Shown here: in pieces, positions 33,840 to 48,800 of the stretch
How positions within the stretch are numbered: the first letter of the stretch is position 1
How the letters are laid out: every line of letters begins with the position of its first letter
Assembly: GCA_015478945.1 (NCBI GenBank)
Contig: JABUQX010100007.1
Span: forward strand, 1-64,000
Reading direction: 5' to 3'
From: Trachelipus rathkii
Lineage: Eukaryota > Arthropoda > Malacostraca > Isopoda > Trachelipodidae
Length of the DNA: 64,000 nucleotides
Program-made: the position numbers and the translations under genes
Notes under the pieces: model-generated
Database searches by the model: none
What the model was told of the DNA's origin: nothing
What the model saw: only the letters and a program-made list of their open reading frames with translations

Positions 33840-36800
33840 GGGGGGCTAGGTCGATTTTTAAAATTAAAAGGCCTGGGAAAGTTTTTCCCCCACTTAAAAT
33901 TCAACCCCCCCACCCCCCAAACTTTATAACAGGGGGGGGGGGACCGGGGCGGGGGCACTTACCGATCCAAAAGCCCCAAGGTTTTTTTTACCGGGCGGCT
34001 AAAGTCGATTTTAAGTTAAGGGGGGGGCCCTTTTTTGTTGAAAGGTGTTTCCCCCAAAAAACTTTTTTAATTTTTTTTTTTCCAACCCAAAAAAACTCCC
34101 CCCAAACCTTTCCCCCAAGGGGGGAAACCGGGCAAACTAACCCGAAAATTTTCAAAAGGGGGGGCAAGTTACCCCGCTTAAGGGTTTTTCCCGGAAAATA
34201 AGTTAAGGCCTTTCAAAGTAAATGTCCCCCCAAAACTTTAAAAATCGACATAGAACGATGAAACCCAGGGTAAAACCGGGCCCAAACTTTTAAACCCCCC
34301 GAAAAATCATTAATTTTAAATATTACTGTTTTTAAAAGTAGGCCCTTTTTTTTGAGGGTTTCCCTAAAACTTAAAAAATTTCAACCCAAAACCCCCAAAC
34401 AACTTCCAAAGCGGACGGGGGGCACTACCCGATTTCCAAAGCAGTCTTTAACCCGCTAAGGGTCCTATAAAGTTTAGGCTTTTGAGTCCCCAAAAAAAAA
34501 CTTAAAAAAATTTCCCCAAAAAACCAAACCTCAACCTTTCCAGGGGGAAACCGGCACCCCACTTTTTTTAAACCGAATTTTCCAAAGGGGCAGGGGTTAA
34601 ACGGCTTAGTCACATTAAATAACTGTAGTAAATACGATAAGTCCCCCAAAAAAAACCTGGTAAAAAATCCAAAAAACCCCCAAAACCCCACACTTCCCAA
34701 GGAACGGGGGGGGCCCACTTTTTTTTACCCGAATTTTTCAAAAGCAAGTTTTTTACCGGGGCTAGGTTCCGATTAAAGGGTTTAAAGGTCCTTTTTGAGT
34801 TTTTCCCCCCACTTTAAATTTTCACCCCCCCCAAAAACCCAACTTTCCAGGGGAAAACGCGGGCCCCACTTAAAAACCCGAAATGCAAAGCAAGTTTTAA
34901 CCGCTAAGGGTGTCCGGAAAATTAAGTTTTGGGGGCCCTTTTTGAAGGTTTTCCCAAAAAAAAAAAACTTAAATTCCACCCCCAAAACCCACTTCCCTCC
35001 CTTGGTGTATCTGCAGAGAATTTTTACCGGGATTTTTTTCCAAAGCCAAGTTACCGCTAGGCTCCGATAAAAGTTTAAAGGCCCTTTTTTTGGATCCCCC
35101 CAAACCTTTAAATCCCCCCCAAACCAAACCACTTCCCAAGGGGGAAAACGAGGGGGGCCCCCAAAAAACTAACGATTTTTTTTTTTCAAAAGGGGGGGGC
35201 CAAGTTTTACGGGGCTTTAGTTTTTCCCCGAATTTAAAGTGGCCTTTGGAAGTTTCCCCCCAAAAACTTTTAAAAAAATTTTTTCCCACCCACCCCAAAA
35301 CTCCCAGAACGGGGGCAGCTTTTTTTTACCGATCCAAAAAAAGGCAAAGTTTACGCTAGTCGAATAAGTAAAAAGGCCCTTTGGGGGAGGGGCGTTCCCC
35401 CCAAAAACTTTAAAAATTTCAAAAAAAAACCCCCCCCCAAAACCCCCCCCCCAACTTCCCCCAGGGGGGGACGGGCACTAACCCCCGGATCCCAAAAAAA
35501 AGGCCCAGGGGTTTAACCCGGGCTTTACGAATTTTTTTTTTTTTTTAAAAGTTGTTAGCAGTTGGGAGGGGTTTTTTTCCCCCCACTTAAGAATTCAAAA
35601 ACCCCCCAAACCACTCCCAGGGGGAAAAAAAAAACGGGCCCCCCCCCCCCTATCTACAAAAAAAAAAGCAGTTTTAAATGCTTAAAAGGGGTTTTCCTGA
35701 ATTTTTTTTTAAAGGTAAGCCCCTTTTTTTTTGGAAGGGGTCCCCCAAAAAAAAAACAACTTAATCAAACCCCAAAAAAAAAAAAACCCCCAAAAATCCA
35801 CCAGGGGAACGCTGCACCTTTCATGGTGACACGGAAATCCAAAAAAAAAAAAGGGCAAGTTTTTTTTTTACCGGGGGGGCTTTAGTTTCCGGATTAAAAA
35901 AAGGTTTAAGGCCCTTTTTTTGGAGTCCCCCCAAAAAAAAACTTAAAAAATTCCCCACCCAACCCCCCCCAACCCCCTCCCCAGGGAAACGGGGGGGGGG
36001 CCCAAACTTTTTTTTTTAACCGATTTCAAAGAGCAAAAGTTTTTACCGCTAGTTTTTTCGAATTTAAGTTAGGGGGGGCTTTGGGAGGGTTTTTCCCCAC
36101 TTAAATTTTCCAACCCCCAAACCACTCCCCAGGGGGGGACGGGGGGGGGGGCCCAAATTTTTTTAAAAAAAAAAAAACCGGATTTTTTTTTTCCAAAGGG
36201 GGGCAGGTTTACCCGGGGGGTTTAGGGTCGATTTTTAAGTAAAAAAGCCTTTGAAGTCCCCCACCTTTAAAAAAATCACCCCCACCCCCACCTTCCCAGG
36301 ACGGGGGCCCCCACTTTTAACCGGGAACGATCAAAAAAAAAGGGGGGAAGTTTAAAATAGAAAGTTCCGAAAAAATTTAGGCATTAAGTCCCCACCTTAA
36401 AATTCCCCCCCCCCCCCACCCAAAACCCCAAAAACCCCCCTCTACGGGGGGGGGGGAAAACGCGGGGGGGCAACTTACGGAATCAAAGCAGTTAACGGGG
36501 CTTAAAGGGGTCGGAATAAAAAGGTGTAGCCTTTGAGGTTTTTCCCACTTAATCAAAAACCCCCCACCCCACTTCCCCAAAGGGGCGGGGAACCCGGGGG
36601 GGCCCCACTTTAAACCGATTTTTCAAAAAAGGGCCAAAGGTTTTTTTTACGGCTAAGTTCGAAATTAAAGTAGGACCTTTTTGAAAGGTTTCCCCCACTT
36701 TTAAAAAATTCAACTCAGAACATCTTAGTTTTCCAGGACGCGGGCCCAACTTTTTTTAAAAAAAACGAATTCCAAAAAAAGGGCCAGGGTTTTCGCTAGA

Positions 36801-39800
36801 GACCTGGAAAACCTTTTTCGGAGGTTTTCCCCAAAAAAAACTTTTAAATTCCCAAAACCCCCCCACCCCAACTCCAGGGAACGGGCCAATTTTTTACCGG
36901 ATCAAAGGCAGTTACGCTTAGTTTCGGATTTTAAGGGTAAAAAGGGCCTTTTGGAGGGTTTTTTTCCCCCAAAAAAAACTTTAAAATCACCAACCCCCCC
37001 AACTTTCCAAGGAACGGGCACTTTTAAGCGATTCAAAAGGCAAGTTTTTTAACGGCTTTTAGGTTTTCGATAAAAAGGGTTTAGCCCTTTTTGGCAAGTT
37101 TTTTCCCCCCCCACTTAAATTTCAAAAAAACCAAAAACCCCAAAAAAACCTTCCCAGGGGAAAAAAAAAAAACGGGGGGGGACCCCAATTTAACCCCGGG
37201 ATCAAAGCAAAGGGTTTTAAACCGCTTAGTTCCGATTTTTAAAAGTTAAAAAAGGCCTGTTTGGAGGGGGGTCCCCCACAGTTTAATCAAAAAGAAACCA
37301 CCCCCCAAACCTTCCCCAGGGGGGGAACCCGGGGAGCAAATAAAAAAACTCGATTTAACAAAAGCAAGTTACCCGCTTAGTCGAATAAAGGTAGGCCTTT
37401 TGAGTTTCCCACTTAAATCCCCCCAACCCCCCCCCAAAAACCATTCAGGGACGGGGCCAACTAAACCGGGATGCAAAAAAAAGGGCAGTTAACCCCCGGC
37501 TAGGTCGGGATTAAGTTAGGGCTTTGAAAGTTTTTCCCCAACTTTAAAATTCAACCCCCCAAAAAACCGCCAAAAAAAACACAACGGCACTTTTTTTTTT
37601 TTTTTTACCGGATCCAAAAAAAAAAAACAGGTTTTTACCAATCTTAAGGAGACTCGATTTAAAGTTTTAAAAACCTTTTTGAAAAGGGTCCCCACTTTTT
37701 TTAATCAAACCCCAACCCCCCAACCCTTTTTCCAGGGGAAAAAAAAAAAACCCGGGGGCCACTACCGAAAAATCAAAAGCGGCAGTTTTTACGCTTTAAG
37801 TGCGATAAAGTCAGCCCCCTTTTTGGGAAGGGGTTTTTTTCCCCCAACTTTAAAAAATCCCCCCCACCCCCACCGAAAAACCTCCCCAGAAAGAGACGGG
37901 CAAACCTTTTAAAACCGGATTTTTTCAAAGGGCAGTACCCCCCGGCTTAGGGTCATTTATAAAAGTGTTAAGAGGCCTTTTTTGAAAAGTTTTTTTCCGC
38001 CCCTTAAAATTTTTTTCCCCCCCCAAAACCCCCAACCACCTTTCCAGGGGGGGGGGGGGGAACCGGGGGGGCCCAAAAAACTACCCGAAATTTTCCAAAA
38101 GAGCCAAAGTTACGCTTTAGTCACGATTAAAGTTAAAAAAGGGGCCCCCCTTTTGAGGGGTTCCCCCACTTTAAAATTTTCCCCCACCCCAACTTTTTTT
38201 CCAAAGGGGGGGAACGGGGCCATTAAAAAACCTTTATCAAAAAGTGCAAGTTTTAAAACCCGCTTAAAGTTCGAAATAAGGGTAAAGGGGCCTTTTTGTA
38301 GTTCCCCCCAAAACTTAAATCCCACCCCCAAACCAACTTCCAAGGGGAAAACGGGGGCCAACTTAAAAAGACCGATTCCAAAAGCAAGGGTTTTTTTTTT
38401 AAAACGGCTAGTCGAATAAAGTAGGGCCCCCTTTGGGGGAGTTTTTTTTCCCCAAACTTTAAACCCCAAAAAACCCCCCCAAAAAACCCAAAACTCCAGC
38501 TGGGTTGGAGGCCAAAAAAAACTTAAAAACCCGATTTTTTTTTCCAAGCAAAGTAAACATTAAAAACGGTGTAAATTGTAGGTCAAATATAAAAGGATCC
38601 CAAACTTAAAAATTTCAACAACGGAAGAAAACCCCAACTTTCCCAGGGGGGAAAAAAAAAACGGGGCCCCCACTTACCCCGATCCAAAAAAAAGCAAGGG
38701 TTTTTTACCCGGGGCTTTTTAAGTTCCGGATTTTTAAAGTTTAAGCCCCCTTGAAGGTTTTCCCCCAAAAAAAAAACTTTTTAAATTTCACCCCCCCCCC
38801 ACCCCCACTCCCAGGGGGAAAAAAAAACGGGGCATTAAAAACCCGATTTCAAAAAGGCAAAAGTTTTTTTTAACCCCCCCGCTAAGGGTCGATTTTAGTT
38901 TAGGGGCCCTTTTGGGAAAGTTTTCCCCAACTTTAAAATTCCCCACCACCCGCCTGGGCCAGGGGGAACGGGGGGGGGCCCCCCCCCCCCCACTAAAACC
39001 CGAATTTTTTTTTTTTTTTCAAAAGCAAAGTTAACCGGCTCAGCTTCCGGATTTTAAAGTTAAGGCCTTTTGGAAAGGTCCCCCAAACTTTTTAAAATTT
39101 CCCCCAAAAAAAAACCCAAAAAACCCCCCCCAACTTCCCCCCAGGGGGGGGGGAAAACGGGACGGCCCAAACTTAACCCGGATCCAAAAAAAAAAGCCAG
39201 GTTTTACGCTTTTTTTAAGTCGATTTCTTTTAAAAAGTTTTAAGGCCCTTTGGAGGTGTCCCCCCCACTTTTTAAATGTTCCACCCCCCAAAAAACCCAA
39301 AACCCCTTTCCCCAAAGGGAACGGGGGCCCCCCCCCAACTTTTTACGGGGGATTTCCAAAAAAAAGCAGGGGTTACCCCGCTAGTCGCAATTTAAAGTTT
39401 TAAGGGCGGGCCTTTTTGAAAGTCCCCCCCCAAAAAAAAAAACTTAAAATTTCCCAAAAACCCCCAAAAAAAACCCCCCAAAACTTTTTTTTCCCAGGGG
39501 AAAAAAAACGGGGGGGCCAACTTTTTAAAAAACCCCGATCCCAAAGCCAAAAGTTTGTAAACGCTTTAGGTTCCGATAAAAAGGTAAAGCCCCCTTTGAG
39601 GTCCCCCCCAAAAAAAACCTTAAAATCCAAAAAACCCAACCCCCCCCCCCAACCCCTTTCCCCAAAGGGAAAACCGGGGCACTTTAAATAATAATAGTAA
39701 TAACACGGCCCCAAGTTTTTTTTTTTTACGGGCTTTTTAGTTCGATAAAAGTAAGGCTTTGGGGAGGGGGTTTTCCCCCCAAAACTTTAAAATCCCCACC

Positions 39801-42800
39801 AAAAAAACCCCAAACTCCAGGAAAAAAACGGGGGGCAAACTTTTTACCGATCCAAAGGGTGGGGGCCAAGGTTAGCTAGGTCCGATTTAATTAGGGGGGG
39901 CCTTTTTGAGGGTTTTTTCCCCACTTTTTTCACCCCCCAACCCCCCCAAAAAACTTTTTTTTTCCAGGGTTGTCAGCTTGTGGGGTGCAAACTTTTAAAA
40001 AACCCCCGGATTCAAAAGCCCAAGGTTACCCCTAGTCATTTAAGGGTAAGGCCTTTGGGGGAAGGGTTTTTTTTCCCCAAACTTTAATTTTTCCCCAAAC
40101 CCCCCCAACCCAACCCTCCCCCCCCCCCCCGGGTTTTTAGGCCACTTTTTTTTTTTTATAAACCGATTTCAAAAGGCCGTTTTTTACGCTTTCTAGGTTA
40201 TCGATTTAAAGGTTTTTTTAGCCTTTTGGGAGGGGGTTTTTTTTCCCCCCAAAAAAAAAAAAAAAAAACCTTTTTTAATCAAAAACCCCACCACTCCCCC
40301 AAGGGGGTGGAAAAAAAACGGGGCCCCCCCAAACTACCGGAATCAAAAAAAAAAAAAAAAAAAGGGCAAGTTACCCCCCGCTTTTTAAAGGTCGAAATAA
40401 AGTTTAAAAGGCTTTTGTAAGGGGTTTTTTCCCCCAAAAAAAACTAAATCAAACCCCCAACCCCCCACCACTTCCCAAAGGGGGGGACCGGGGGGGCCCC
40501 AAACTAAACGAAATCCAAAAGGGGCAGTTTTTTACCGGGGCTTAAGTCGATAAAGTAAAGGGCCCCCCTTTTTGAAAAAGGTTTTTTTCCCCACTTTTTT
40601 TTTAAATCCTCCCCCCCCCAAACCATACCAAAAAACTTTTTTTTCCAGGGGAACCGGGGGCCAAAACTAAAACCGATCAAAGGCCAGGGTTAACCCCCCG
40701 GGGCTAGTTTTTTCCCGATACATTTAAAAGGCCTTTTTTTTTAGTCCCCAAAAAAAACTTTAAATCCCCCCCACCAAACCCAAATTCCCCCAAGGGGGGG
40801 AACCGGGGGGGCCAACTTAACCGGGGATTTCCAGGGGGGCGGGCAAGAAAGTTTTAAACCGCTATTCCGATTAAAAGTAGGGGGGGGGGCCTTTGGGGCA
40901 AAGGGGTCCCCCAACTTTAAAATTTTTTTCAAACCAAAAACCCCCCCCAAAAAAACTTTTTTTCCAGGGTGCTAGGGGGGCCCACTTTTTACCGAATTTT
41001 TTTTTTTTTTGCAAAAAGGGGGGGGGGGCAAAGGGGTTTTCTCTGAATGGGTTTTTTCGAATAAAAAAAGTTTAAGGGGCCTTTTTTGGAGTTCCCCCCC
41101 CCCAAAACCTTAAAATTTTCCCACCCCCCAAACCACTCCCCAGGGAAAAACGGGGGGGGGCAAAAAACTTACCGGATTCAAAAGGCCCCCCCAAGTTTTT
41201 TAGCTTTTAGTCGGGATAAGTAATGGCCCTTTGGAGTTTTTTCCCCCCCCAAACTTTTTTCTCCAAAACCCAACCCCCCCCCCCCCCACTCCAGGGACCG
41301 GGGGGGGGGGGGGCCCAACTTTTTTTTTAAACGGGATTCAAAAAAAGGGGGGCAAGTTTTTACCTTCGCTAGTTGGTTTATTTAAGTGGCCCTTTTTTGG
41401 AAGTTTTCCCCCCCAAAAAACTGTTTTAAATTCAAAAAAAAACCCCCCCACCAAACTTCCAGGGGGGGAAAACCCGGCACTAACCCGGAATTTTTCAAAA
41501 AAAAAAGGCAGTTTTAATCTACCCAATTAAGTCGATTTTTAAGGTAAAAAAAAGGCCCTTTTTTGGAAGGTCACCGCCAAACACAATTAGAAATCAAACC
41601 CAACCCCCCCCCCAATTTTTCAAAGTGGGGGAACGTCCTAACTAAAACTTTACCGGATTCCAAAAAACGGCATTACGGGGGGCTTTAGGGCTCCCATTTA
41701 AAATTAAGGGCCTTTGAATAGTTTTTCCCAAAAACACTTTTAATTCCAACCCCCCCAAAAAAACCCCCCCCCAAACTTTCGCGGAGGGGGGGGACCGGGG
41801 GGGGGGGCCAAAACTTTTCTTTTTTTTTTAAAACAAAAACGGATCCCCCCCAAAAAAAAAAAGGGGGGGCCAGGGGCGTAACTAACGTAAAGGGGGGGCT
41901 TTGAGGGTTTTTTTTCCCCCAACCCCTTTTTTTAAATCCCACCCCAAACCAACTTTCCAGGGGGAACGGGGGGCCACTTTTAAAAACCGAAAAATTCAAA
42001 AAAAGCCCCAGGGGGTTTTACGCTTTTTTAGGTTCCGATTTTAAAGTTAGGGCCCTTTTGAAGGTCCCACTTAATCCCAAACCCCCCCCCCCACCCCAAC
42101 CCCTTTTACAACTGAAAGGGGCAAACTTTAACGATTTTTTTTTCCCAAAAAGCGCCCAGTTTTTTTGTAAACCCCCGGCTTTTAGTTCGATTAAAAAAGT
42201 AAAGGCCCTCTTTTGAGTCCCCAAAAAAAAGCTTATTTCCAACCCCCCCAACCCCCCAACCCCTCTTACGCGGGGGGGGGGGGGCAACTTTTTTTTACGG
42301 AATTCAAAAGCCAGGTTTTTTTACCGGGGTGGCTAAAAGTCCGGATAAGTAAAAAGGCCTTTTGAAGGGGGTCCCCCACTTTTTAATTTCCCCCCACCAA
42401 AAAAACCACTTTTCCCCCCAGGGACGGGGGGCCAAACTTTTTTAAAAAAACCCGAACTTCCAAAAAAAGCCAAGTTACCCGCTTTAAGTTTTGGGGGAAT
42501 AAAGTAGGGGGGGCCCTTTTGAGGTCCACTTTTTAAAATCCAAAACCCACCAAAACTTTTCCAGGGGGGGAAACCGGGGCCCCCTCTCCACTACCCGGAT
42601 TTCAAAGGCCCAAGTTTTTTTACGCTTTTTTAAAGTTTCGAATAAAGTTTTAAAGGGGGGCCCTTTTTTTGGAAGAGTCCCCACTTAAAATCCCAAAAAA
42701 AAAAAACCCACCCCAACTTTTTCCCCAGGGGACGGGGGGCCACTTTAACCGATTCAAAAAAGGGGGGCAGGTTTTTTAACGCTAGGGTTTCGAATTTTAA

Positions 42801-45800
42801 AGTTTTAAAGGCCTTTGGAGTCCCCCACTTAAAATCCAAAAACCCAAAACCCCCCCCCACTTTTTTTTTCCCCCCCAAGGGGAAAAAACGGGAATGAAAA
42901 ACTTTAAAACGAAATTTTCAAAAAAGCAGGGGGTTTTACGGGGGGGCTTTAGTCGAATAAAAAAAAGGTTAAACCTTTTTTTGAAAAACACCCCACCTTT
43001 TAAATTTTTTTTTCCAAACCCCCCCCCCCAAAACCCAACCTTTTCCAGGGGGAAAAAACGGGGGGGCCCAACTTTTACCGATTCAAAAAACAAAGGGGGG
43101 CACTTTAACGCTTTTAAGTTCGATGTTTAATAAAAAGGGGGGGGGGCCTTTTTTGGAAACACCCCAACTTTTAAAATTTTTCCCCACCACCCCACTCCCC
43201 CCCCCGAGGGGGGGGGGCCCCATTTTTTTTTTTTTTTTAACCGGGAATTTCAAAAAAGCGGGCAAGTTATTTAAACCCGGCTTAAGTCCCGGATTAAAGT
43301 TTAGCTTTTTGAAGGGCTCCCGCACCGGTAATTTTTCCCCAAACCCCCCCCACCCCCACTCCAAAGGGGGAAACGGGGGGGGGAAAACTTTTTTTTACCC
43401 CGGATCAAAAAAAAGGCAGTTAAACCCCCGGGCTTAAAAAGGTCCGATTTAAGTAGCCTTTTTTGGCAAGTCCCCCAACTTTTTAAAATTTTTTTCCCCC
43501 AACCCAAAAAAACCCACCTTTTTTTTTTTCGGGGGGGGGAAAAAAACGGGGGGGGAAACTAAACCGAAATTCCCAAAAGGCGCAAGTTTTTTTTTAAACC
43601 GCTAGGTCGGATTAAAAGAGGCCTGTTTTTTGGGGGGGAGTTTTTTTTTCCCCCCCAAAAAAAACTTTAAATTTTTTTTCTTCAACCCCACCCCCCACCT
43701 TTTCCCACCAAGGGGACGGGGGGCCCCATAAACGAAATTCCGCCAAAAAGGGCGGCCAGTTTACCGGTCTTTAAGGTTTCCGATTTTAAAGGTTTTAGCG
43801 CCTTTTTGGCAGGTTCCCCAACTTTAATTTTAAAACCCCCCACCCATTTTCAGGGAAACGGGGGGGGGCACAACTAAAAACCCGAATTCGAGGGGGCAGT
43901 AAACCGCGCTTAATTTTCCCCGAATAAAAGTTAAGGGGCCTTTTTTTGCGAGTTCCCCCCCCAACCTTAAAAAATTTCACCCCCCAACCCAACCTTTTCC
44001 AGGAACGGGCCCCACTAACCGATTTTTTTCCAAAAGGGCCCCAAAGTTTACGGCTTTTAAAGGTTTTCGGAAATTTTTAAAAAGTAAAGGGGGGGGCCCT
44101 TTGAAAAGGGTTTTCCCCCCAAACTTAAATTTTTTCAACCCCAACCCACTTTTCCCAAGGGGGGTAAAACGGGTGGGGGGGGGCCACATTTTTTTTACCC
44201 GAATTTCAAAAAGGCCAGTTTACCCCCCCGGGCTGTTTAAGTCCGAAAATTTAAAGGGTTAAAAAAGCCTTTTCTCTGCAATAAAACTAATTCAAAAACA
44301 AAACCCACCCAAAATTTTTTTTCCCAAGGGGGGGGGGACGGGGGGCTAAACGTTTTAACCCGGGATTCGAAGGGCCTTAACCCCCCGGCTTTAGTCGGAA
44401 TATTAAAAGTAAAGCCGTTTGAGTTTTTCCCCCAAAACTTTTTAAAAAATTTTTCCCACCAAAAAAACCCCCCCCCCCCCAAAACTCCCAGGGGGACGGG
44501 GCAAACTAAACCGGAAATCCCAAAAAAAAAGGCAGGTTTACCCCGCTAGTCGATTAAAGGGTTAAGGGCCTTTTTTTGAAAGGTTTTTTCCCCAAAAAAA
44601 AACTTAAAAAATTTCACCCATAAAAACCCCACTTCCCCAAGGGGGACGGTTGCCCCACTAAAAAAACCGCAATTCAAGCAAGTTTCACGGCGGCTCAAGT
44701 CGATTTTTTAAAGTAGCGGGGCCCCTTTTGGAGGGGGGGTTCGCCCCACTTTTTAAAATCAAACCCCCACTTCCCAGGGGGAACGGGGGCCAGCCCACTT
44801 CTTTTACCGATTTTTCGGAAGGGGGGGGCCCAGTTTTTTACCCCCCGCTTTTAGTCCGAATTTAAAAAGTAAGGGCCTTTTGAGTTCCCCCACTAATTTT
44901 CCAACCCCAACCCCCAAACCCTTCCCAGGGGACGGGGGGGGCACTTTTTAAAACCCCCGGATTCAAAAAAAAGGGGCAGTTTACGGGTTTAATCCGGATT
45001 TTTAAGTAGCTTTTTTTTGGAAGGGTTTTCCCCCCAAAACTTTTAAATCCCACCCCCAAAACCCCCCCAAAAACCCAAAGGGGGGGGAAAACGGGGGGGC
45101 CATTACCCGGGAATCAAGGGGCCCAGGTTAACCCCCGGCCTAGCCCCGATTTTAAAAAGTAGCCCTTTGAGTTTCCCACTTTAATCAAAAAACCCCCAAA
45201 AACCACTTTTTCCAGGGGGGGAAAACGGGGCGGGGCCCACTAAACCCCGGAAAATTTTCAAAAAAAGGGGGGCCAGGTTTTACGGATTGGCTTTCTTTTT
45301 TCGGAATAATTTTTTTTTAGCCTTTGAAAGGTTATCCCCCCAAAAGGGTAAATCCCCACCCCACCCCCCCCAACTCCCCCAGGGGAGACGGGCGCCCCCC
45401 AAAACTAAAAAACGAAAACATCAAAGGGCAAAAGGGTTTAACGACCTAGTTCGATTTTTTTTTTAAAGTTTACCTTTAAAATAATGTTTTCCCCCCAACT
45501 TAAATTCCCAACCCCAAAAAAACCCAAAACCTTTATTCCCAGGGGGAACAATAGAGCTCTAACGATTCAAAAAAAAAAAAAAGCAGGTTACCGGCTAGTC
45601 GAATTTAAAGTCTAAAGGCCTTGGGAGTCCCCCACCTTTAAAATCCCCCCAAAAACCCCCCCCCCACCCCCCAAACTCCAGGGACCCGGCCCCACTTAAA
45701 AAAAACGAATTTTTCAAGGGGGGGAGTTTTTTTCTTACCCCCGCCTAGGTTTTCGGGATTAAAAGTTTAAAGGGGGGCCTTTTTTGAGTTTCCCAAAACT

Positions 45801-48800
45801 TTTAAATCACCAAACCCCCCACCTCCAGGGGACGGGGGGCCCCCCAACTTTTAAAAACCCGGATTTTTTTTTCAAAAAGGGGGGCAGCTTTTTTACCCGC
45901 TAAAGTTTTGCGATAAAGTTTAGTTGGGCCTTTGGGAGTTTTTTTTTCCCCCCAAAAAACTTAAACCAAAAAAAAACCCCCCCAAAACCAAAATTTTTCC
46001 CAAGGGGGGGGGGGGAAACGGGGGGCATATAATTCTTAACGAATTTTTTTTTTTTCCAAAAGGCTAGTACCCTCCGGGCTTAAAAAGTCCCGATTGAAAA
46101 GCCTTCCCCCAAAACCTTTAAAAATTCCCAAAACCCAAAAAAAAAACCACTGTCAGGGTAAACAATGATACCACATGAAATAATTATCTCAGAGGCAGGT
46201 TTTTACCCGGCTTAGGGGGGGGTCCGAATAAGTTTAAGTTTAAAAGGGGGCTTTTTTTTTGGGGGGAGGGGGGGGTTTTTTCCCCCCCCCCCCACCTTAA
46301 TTTCGCACCAACCACCTTTCCAGGGGGACGGCCCCCACTACCGGAATTTCCCAAAAAGGGGGCATTTAAACCCCCCGGCCTTAGGGTTGATTAGAAAGTT
46401 TAAAAAAAGGGGGGCCCTTTTTTGGGATCCCCCCCCCAACTTAAATCCCCAAAAAAACCCCCCAAACCCCACTCCAGGCGCAACGGGGCCCACCTTTTAA
46501 ACCGAATTTTTTTTTTTTTCAAAAAAACCCAGAAAAAACCCCGGCCCACGGGGATTTTAGGGTTCGATTTTTTAAAAAAAGTTTTAGGAATTTTAAAAGT
46601 TTTCCACTTTAAATTTCCCCCACAAAAACCCCCCCCCCCCCCCAAAACTCCCAAGGGGACGGGCCCCCCCCCCAACTTTGAAACCTCGATTCGAAACAAG
46701 CCAAAGTTTTAACCCGCAGGTCGGACATCGCGTCTTCCGCCTCGGCAGCGTGATCACACGAGACTACAGATCCTGCCCAAAAGCAACCCGAACTCCAGGG
46801 AAAACGGGAACTAAACCGAAATCCAAGGGGGGGGGCCAAGTTTAACCCGGGGGGGGCTTAGGGTTCGAATAACAAGTAGCCTTTGGGAAGGGTTTTTTTT
46901 TTCCCCCCCCAATTTTAAAAAATTCCACCCAAAAAAAAAGCCACTTCCCTAAGGGGGGGAACGGGGGCCCCAACTTACCGAATCAAAAAATGCAGTTTAC
47001 GCTTTTAGGTCATTTAAAGGTTTAAAAAGCCTTTATGGGGGGGGAAAAGGTCCCCCCGTTGTCCACAATCCCCCCACCCAACCCCCCCAACCCCTCTCCT
47101 CCAGGGCCGAAGGCCCTACCCGGATCAAAAAAAAGGCAAGGTTTTTTACCGCTAGGTCGGAATTCTTTTTAAGTAGGGGCCCTTTTTTGAGGGTCCAACT
47201 AAATCACCCCCCCCACCCCCAAACTCCAGGGAAAACGCGGGGGGCACTTTTTTTTTTAAATCCGGAAATTTCTTTTTTTTTTTACGCTGAGGCGATTTTA
47301 AAAAGTTTAAAAAAAGGGCCTTTTTGGGAAGTTTTTCCCCCCAACTTATTCACCCCCCAAAAAACCCCCCAAACATCCCCAGGGGGGGCGGGAAAAAACG
47401 CGTGTCAACCTTACCCGGATTTCAAAAAGGCGGGCAGTTTTTTTTTTTTACCCCCCCGCCCCCCCCCCTCCGGATTTTAAAGTTTTAAAGGGGGGGGGGG
47501 GCCTTTTGGAGGGGTTTCCCCAACAACTTAAAATCCCAAACCCCCCCACCCCCCCACCTTCCCCCGGGACGGGGGGTCAGAAAAAAACTTCTTTTACGAA
47601 AAAAATTCAAAAAAAAGGCCAGTTTTTTTTACCTTTATCAACATTTGCTGAAAAGTTTAAAAGGGGGCCTCTTGAAGTCCCAAAAAAAAACCTTTAAATT
47701 TCCCCCCCCACCCCCCAAAAAACCCCCAACCCTTCCCCAAAGGGGGGGGGGAACCCCCGGGGGGGGGTGCCCACCCCCCCCCCCCCACCTTTTTTTTTAA
47801 CGATCAAAAAAAAAAAAAGGCAAAAAAGGTTTAAATGACTTTTCTCAGGAAAAAGGCCCTTTTTGGGTTTTTTCCCACTTTAAAAATTTCCCAACCCCCA
47901 CCCCAAACTTCCAGGGGGGGGGGACGGGGGGTCCCCCAAACTTCCCGATCAAAAAAGGGGCCAGTTACCCCCGTCTTTTAGTCGATAAGTTTTAGGGGGG
48001 CCTTTGAGGTGTTTCCCCCCCAACTTTTAAATTTTTTCAAAAACCCCAACCCCCCAAACTTTTCCCAAAACCTCTCAACCTATTGCGATTTCACAAAGGC
48101 CAGGGGTTTTTTACCGCTAGGTCGATTTAAAAAAGTAAAGGCTTTGGTATTTCATTTCATATTTACCCTAACCACTTTCAGGGGGGGGGGGGGGGAAAGG
48201 GGCACTTTTTACCCCGATTTTTCAAAGGGGGGGCGAGGTTACCCCCGGGCCTTATTAGGGTTCGATTAAAAGTTTTAAAAGCCCCTTTTTGGAGGGTTTT
48301 TCCCCACTTTAAAATCCCCAAACCCCCAAAAACCCCCCCTTTTTTCCAGGGGGGAAAAAAAAAACGGGGGCCCCCCCCCCCCAAACCGATTTTTCAAGGC
48401 AAAAAAAAGTTTTTTTAACCGCTTTTTAAGGTTCGGATTTAAGTAAGCCTTTTGGAAAGTTTTCCCCCAAAAACCTTTTTTTTTAAATCCCCAACCACCC
48501 CCAAAAAACCTTTTTTCCCAAGGGAAAAACGGGGGGCACAAAAAAAACTAACCCCCGAAAAAAATTCCAAAGCAAAGTACGGCTTTAAGTGGTTCGGCAA
48601 TTAAAAGTAAGGGGGCTTTGGAAGTCCCCCAACTTTAAATTTCCAACCCAAACCAAACTCCAGGGGGCAAAAAACGGGGCCAAAAACTTTACCGGGATTT
48701 CAAAGGCCCAGTTTACCGCTGTAAGTTCCCGATTAAAAGTAAAAGCCCTGTTGAGAGTTTTTCCCCCACTAAATATTCCACCAAAACCCAAACTTTATTC

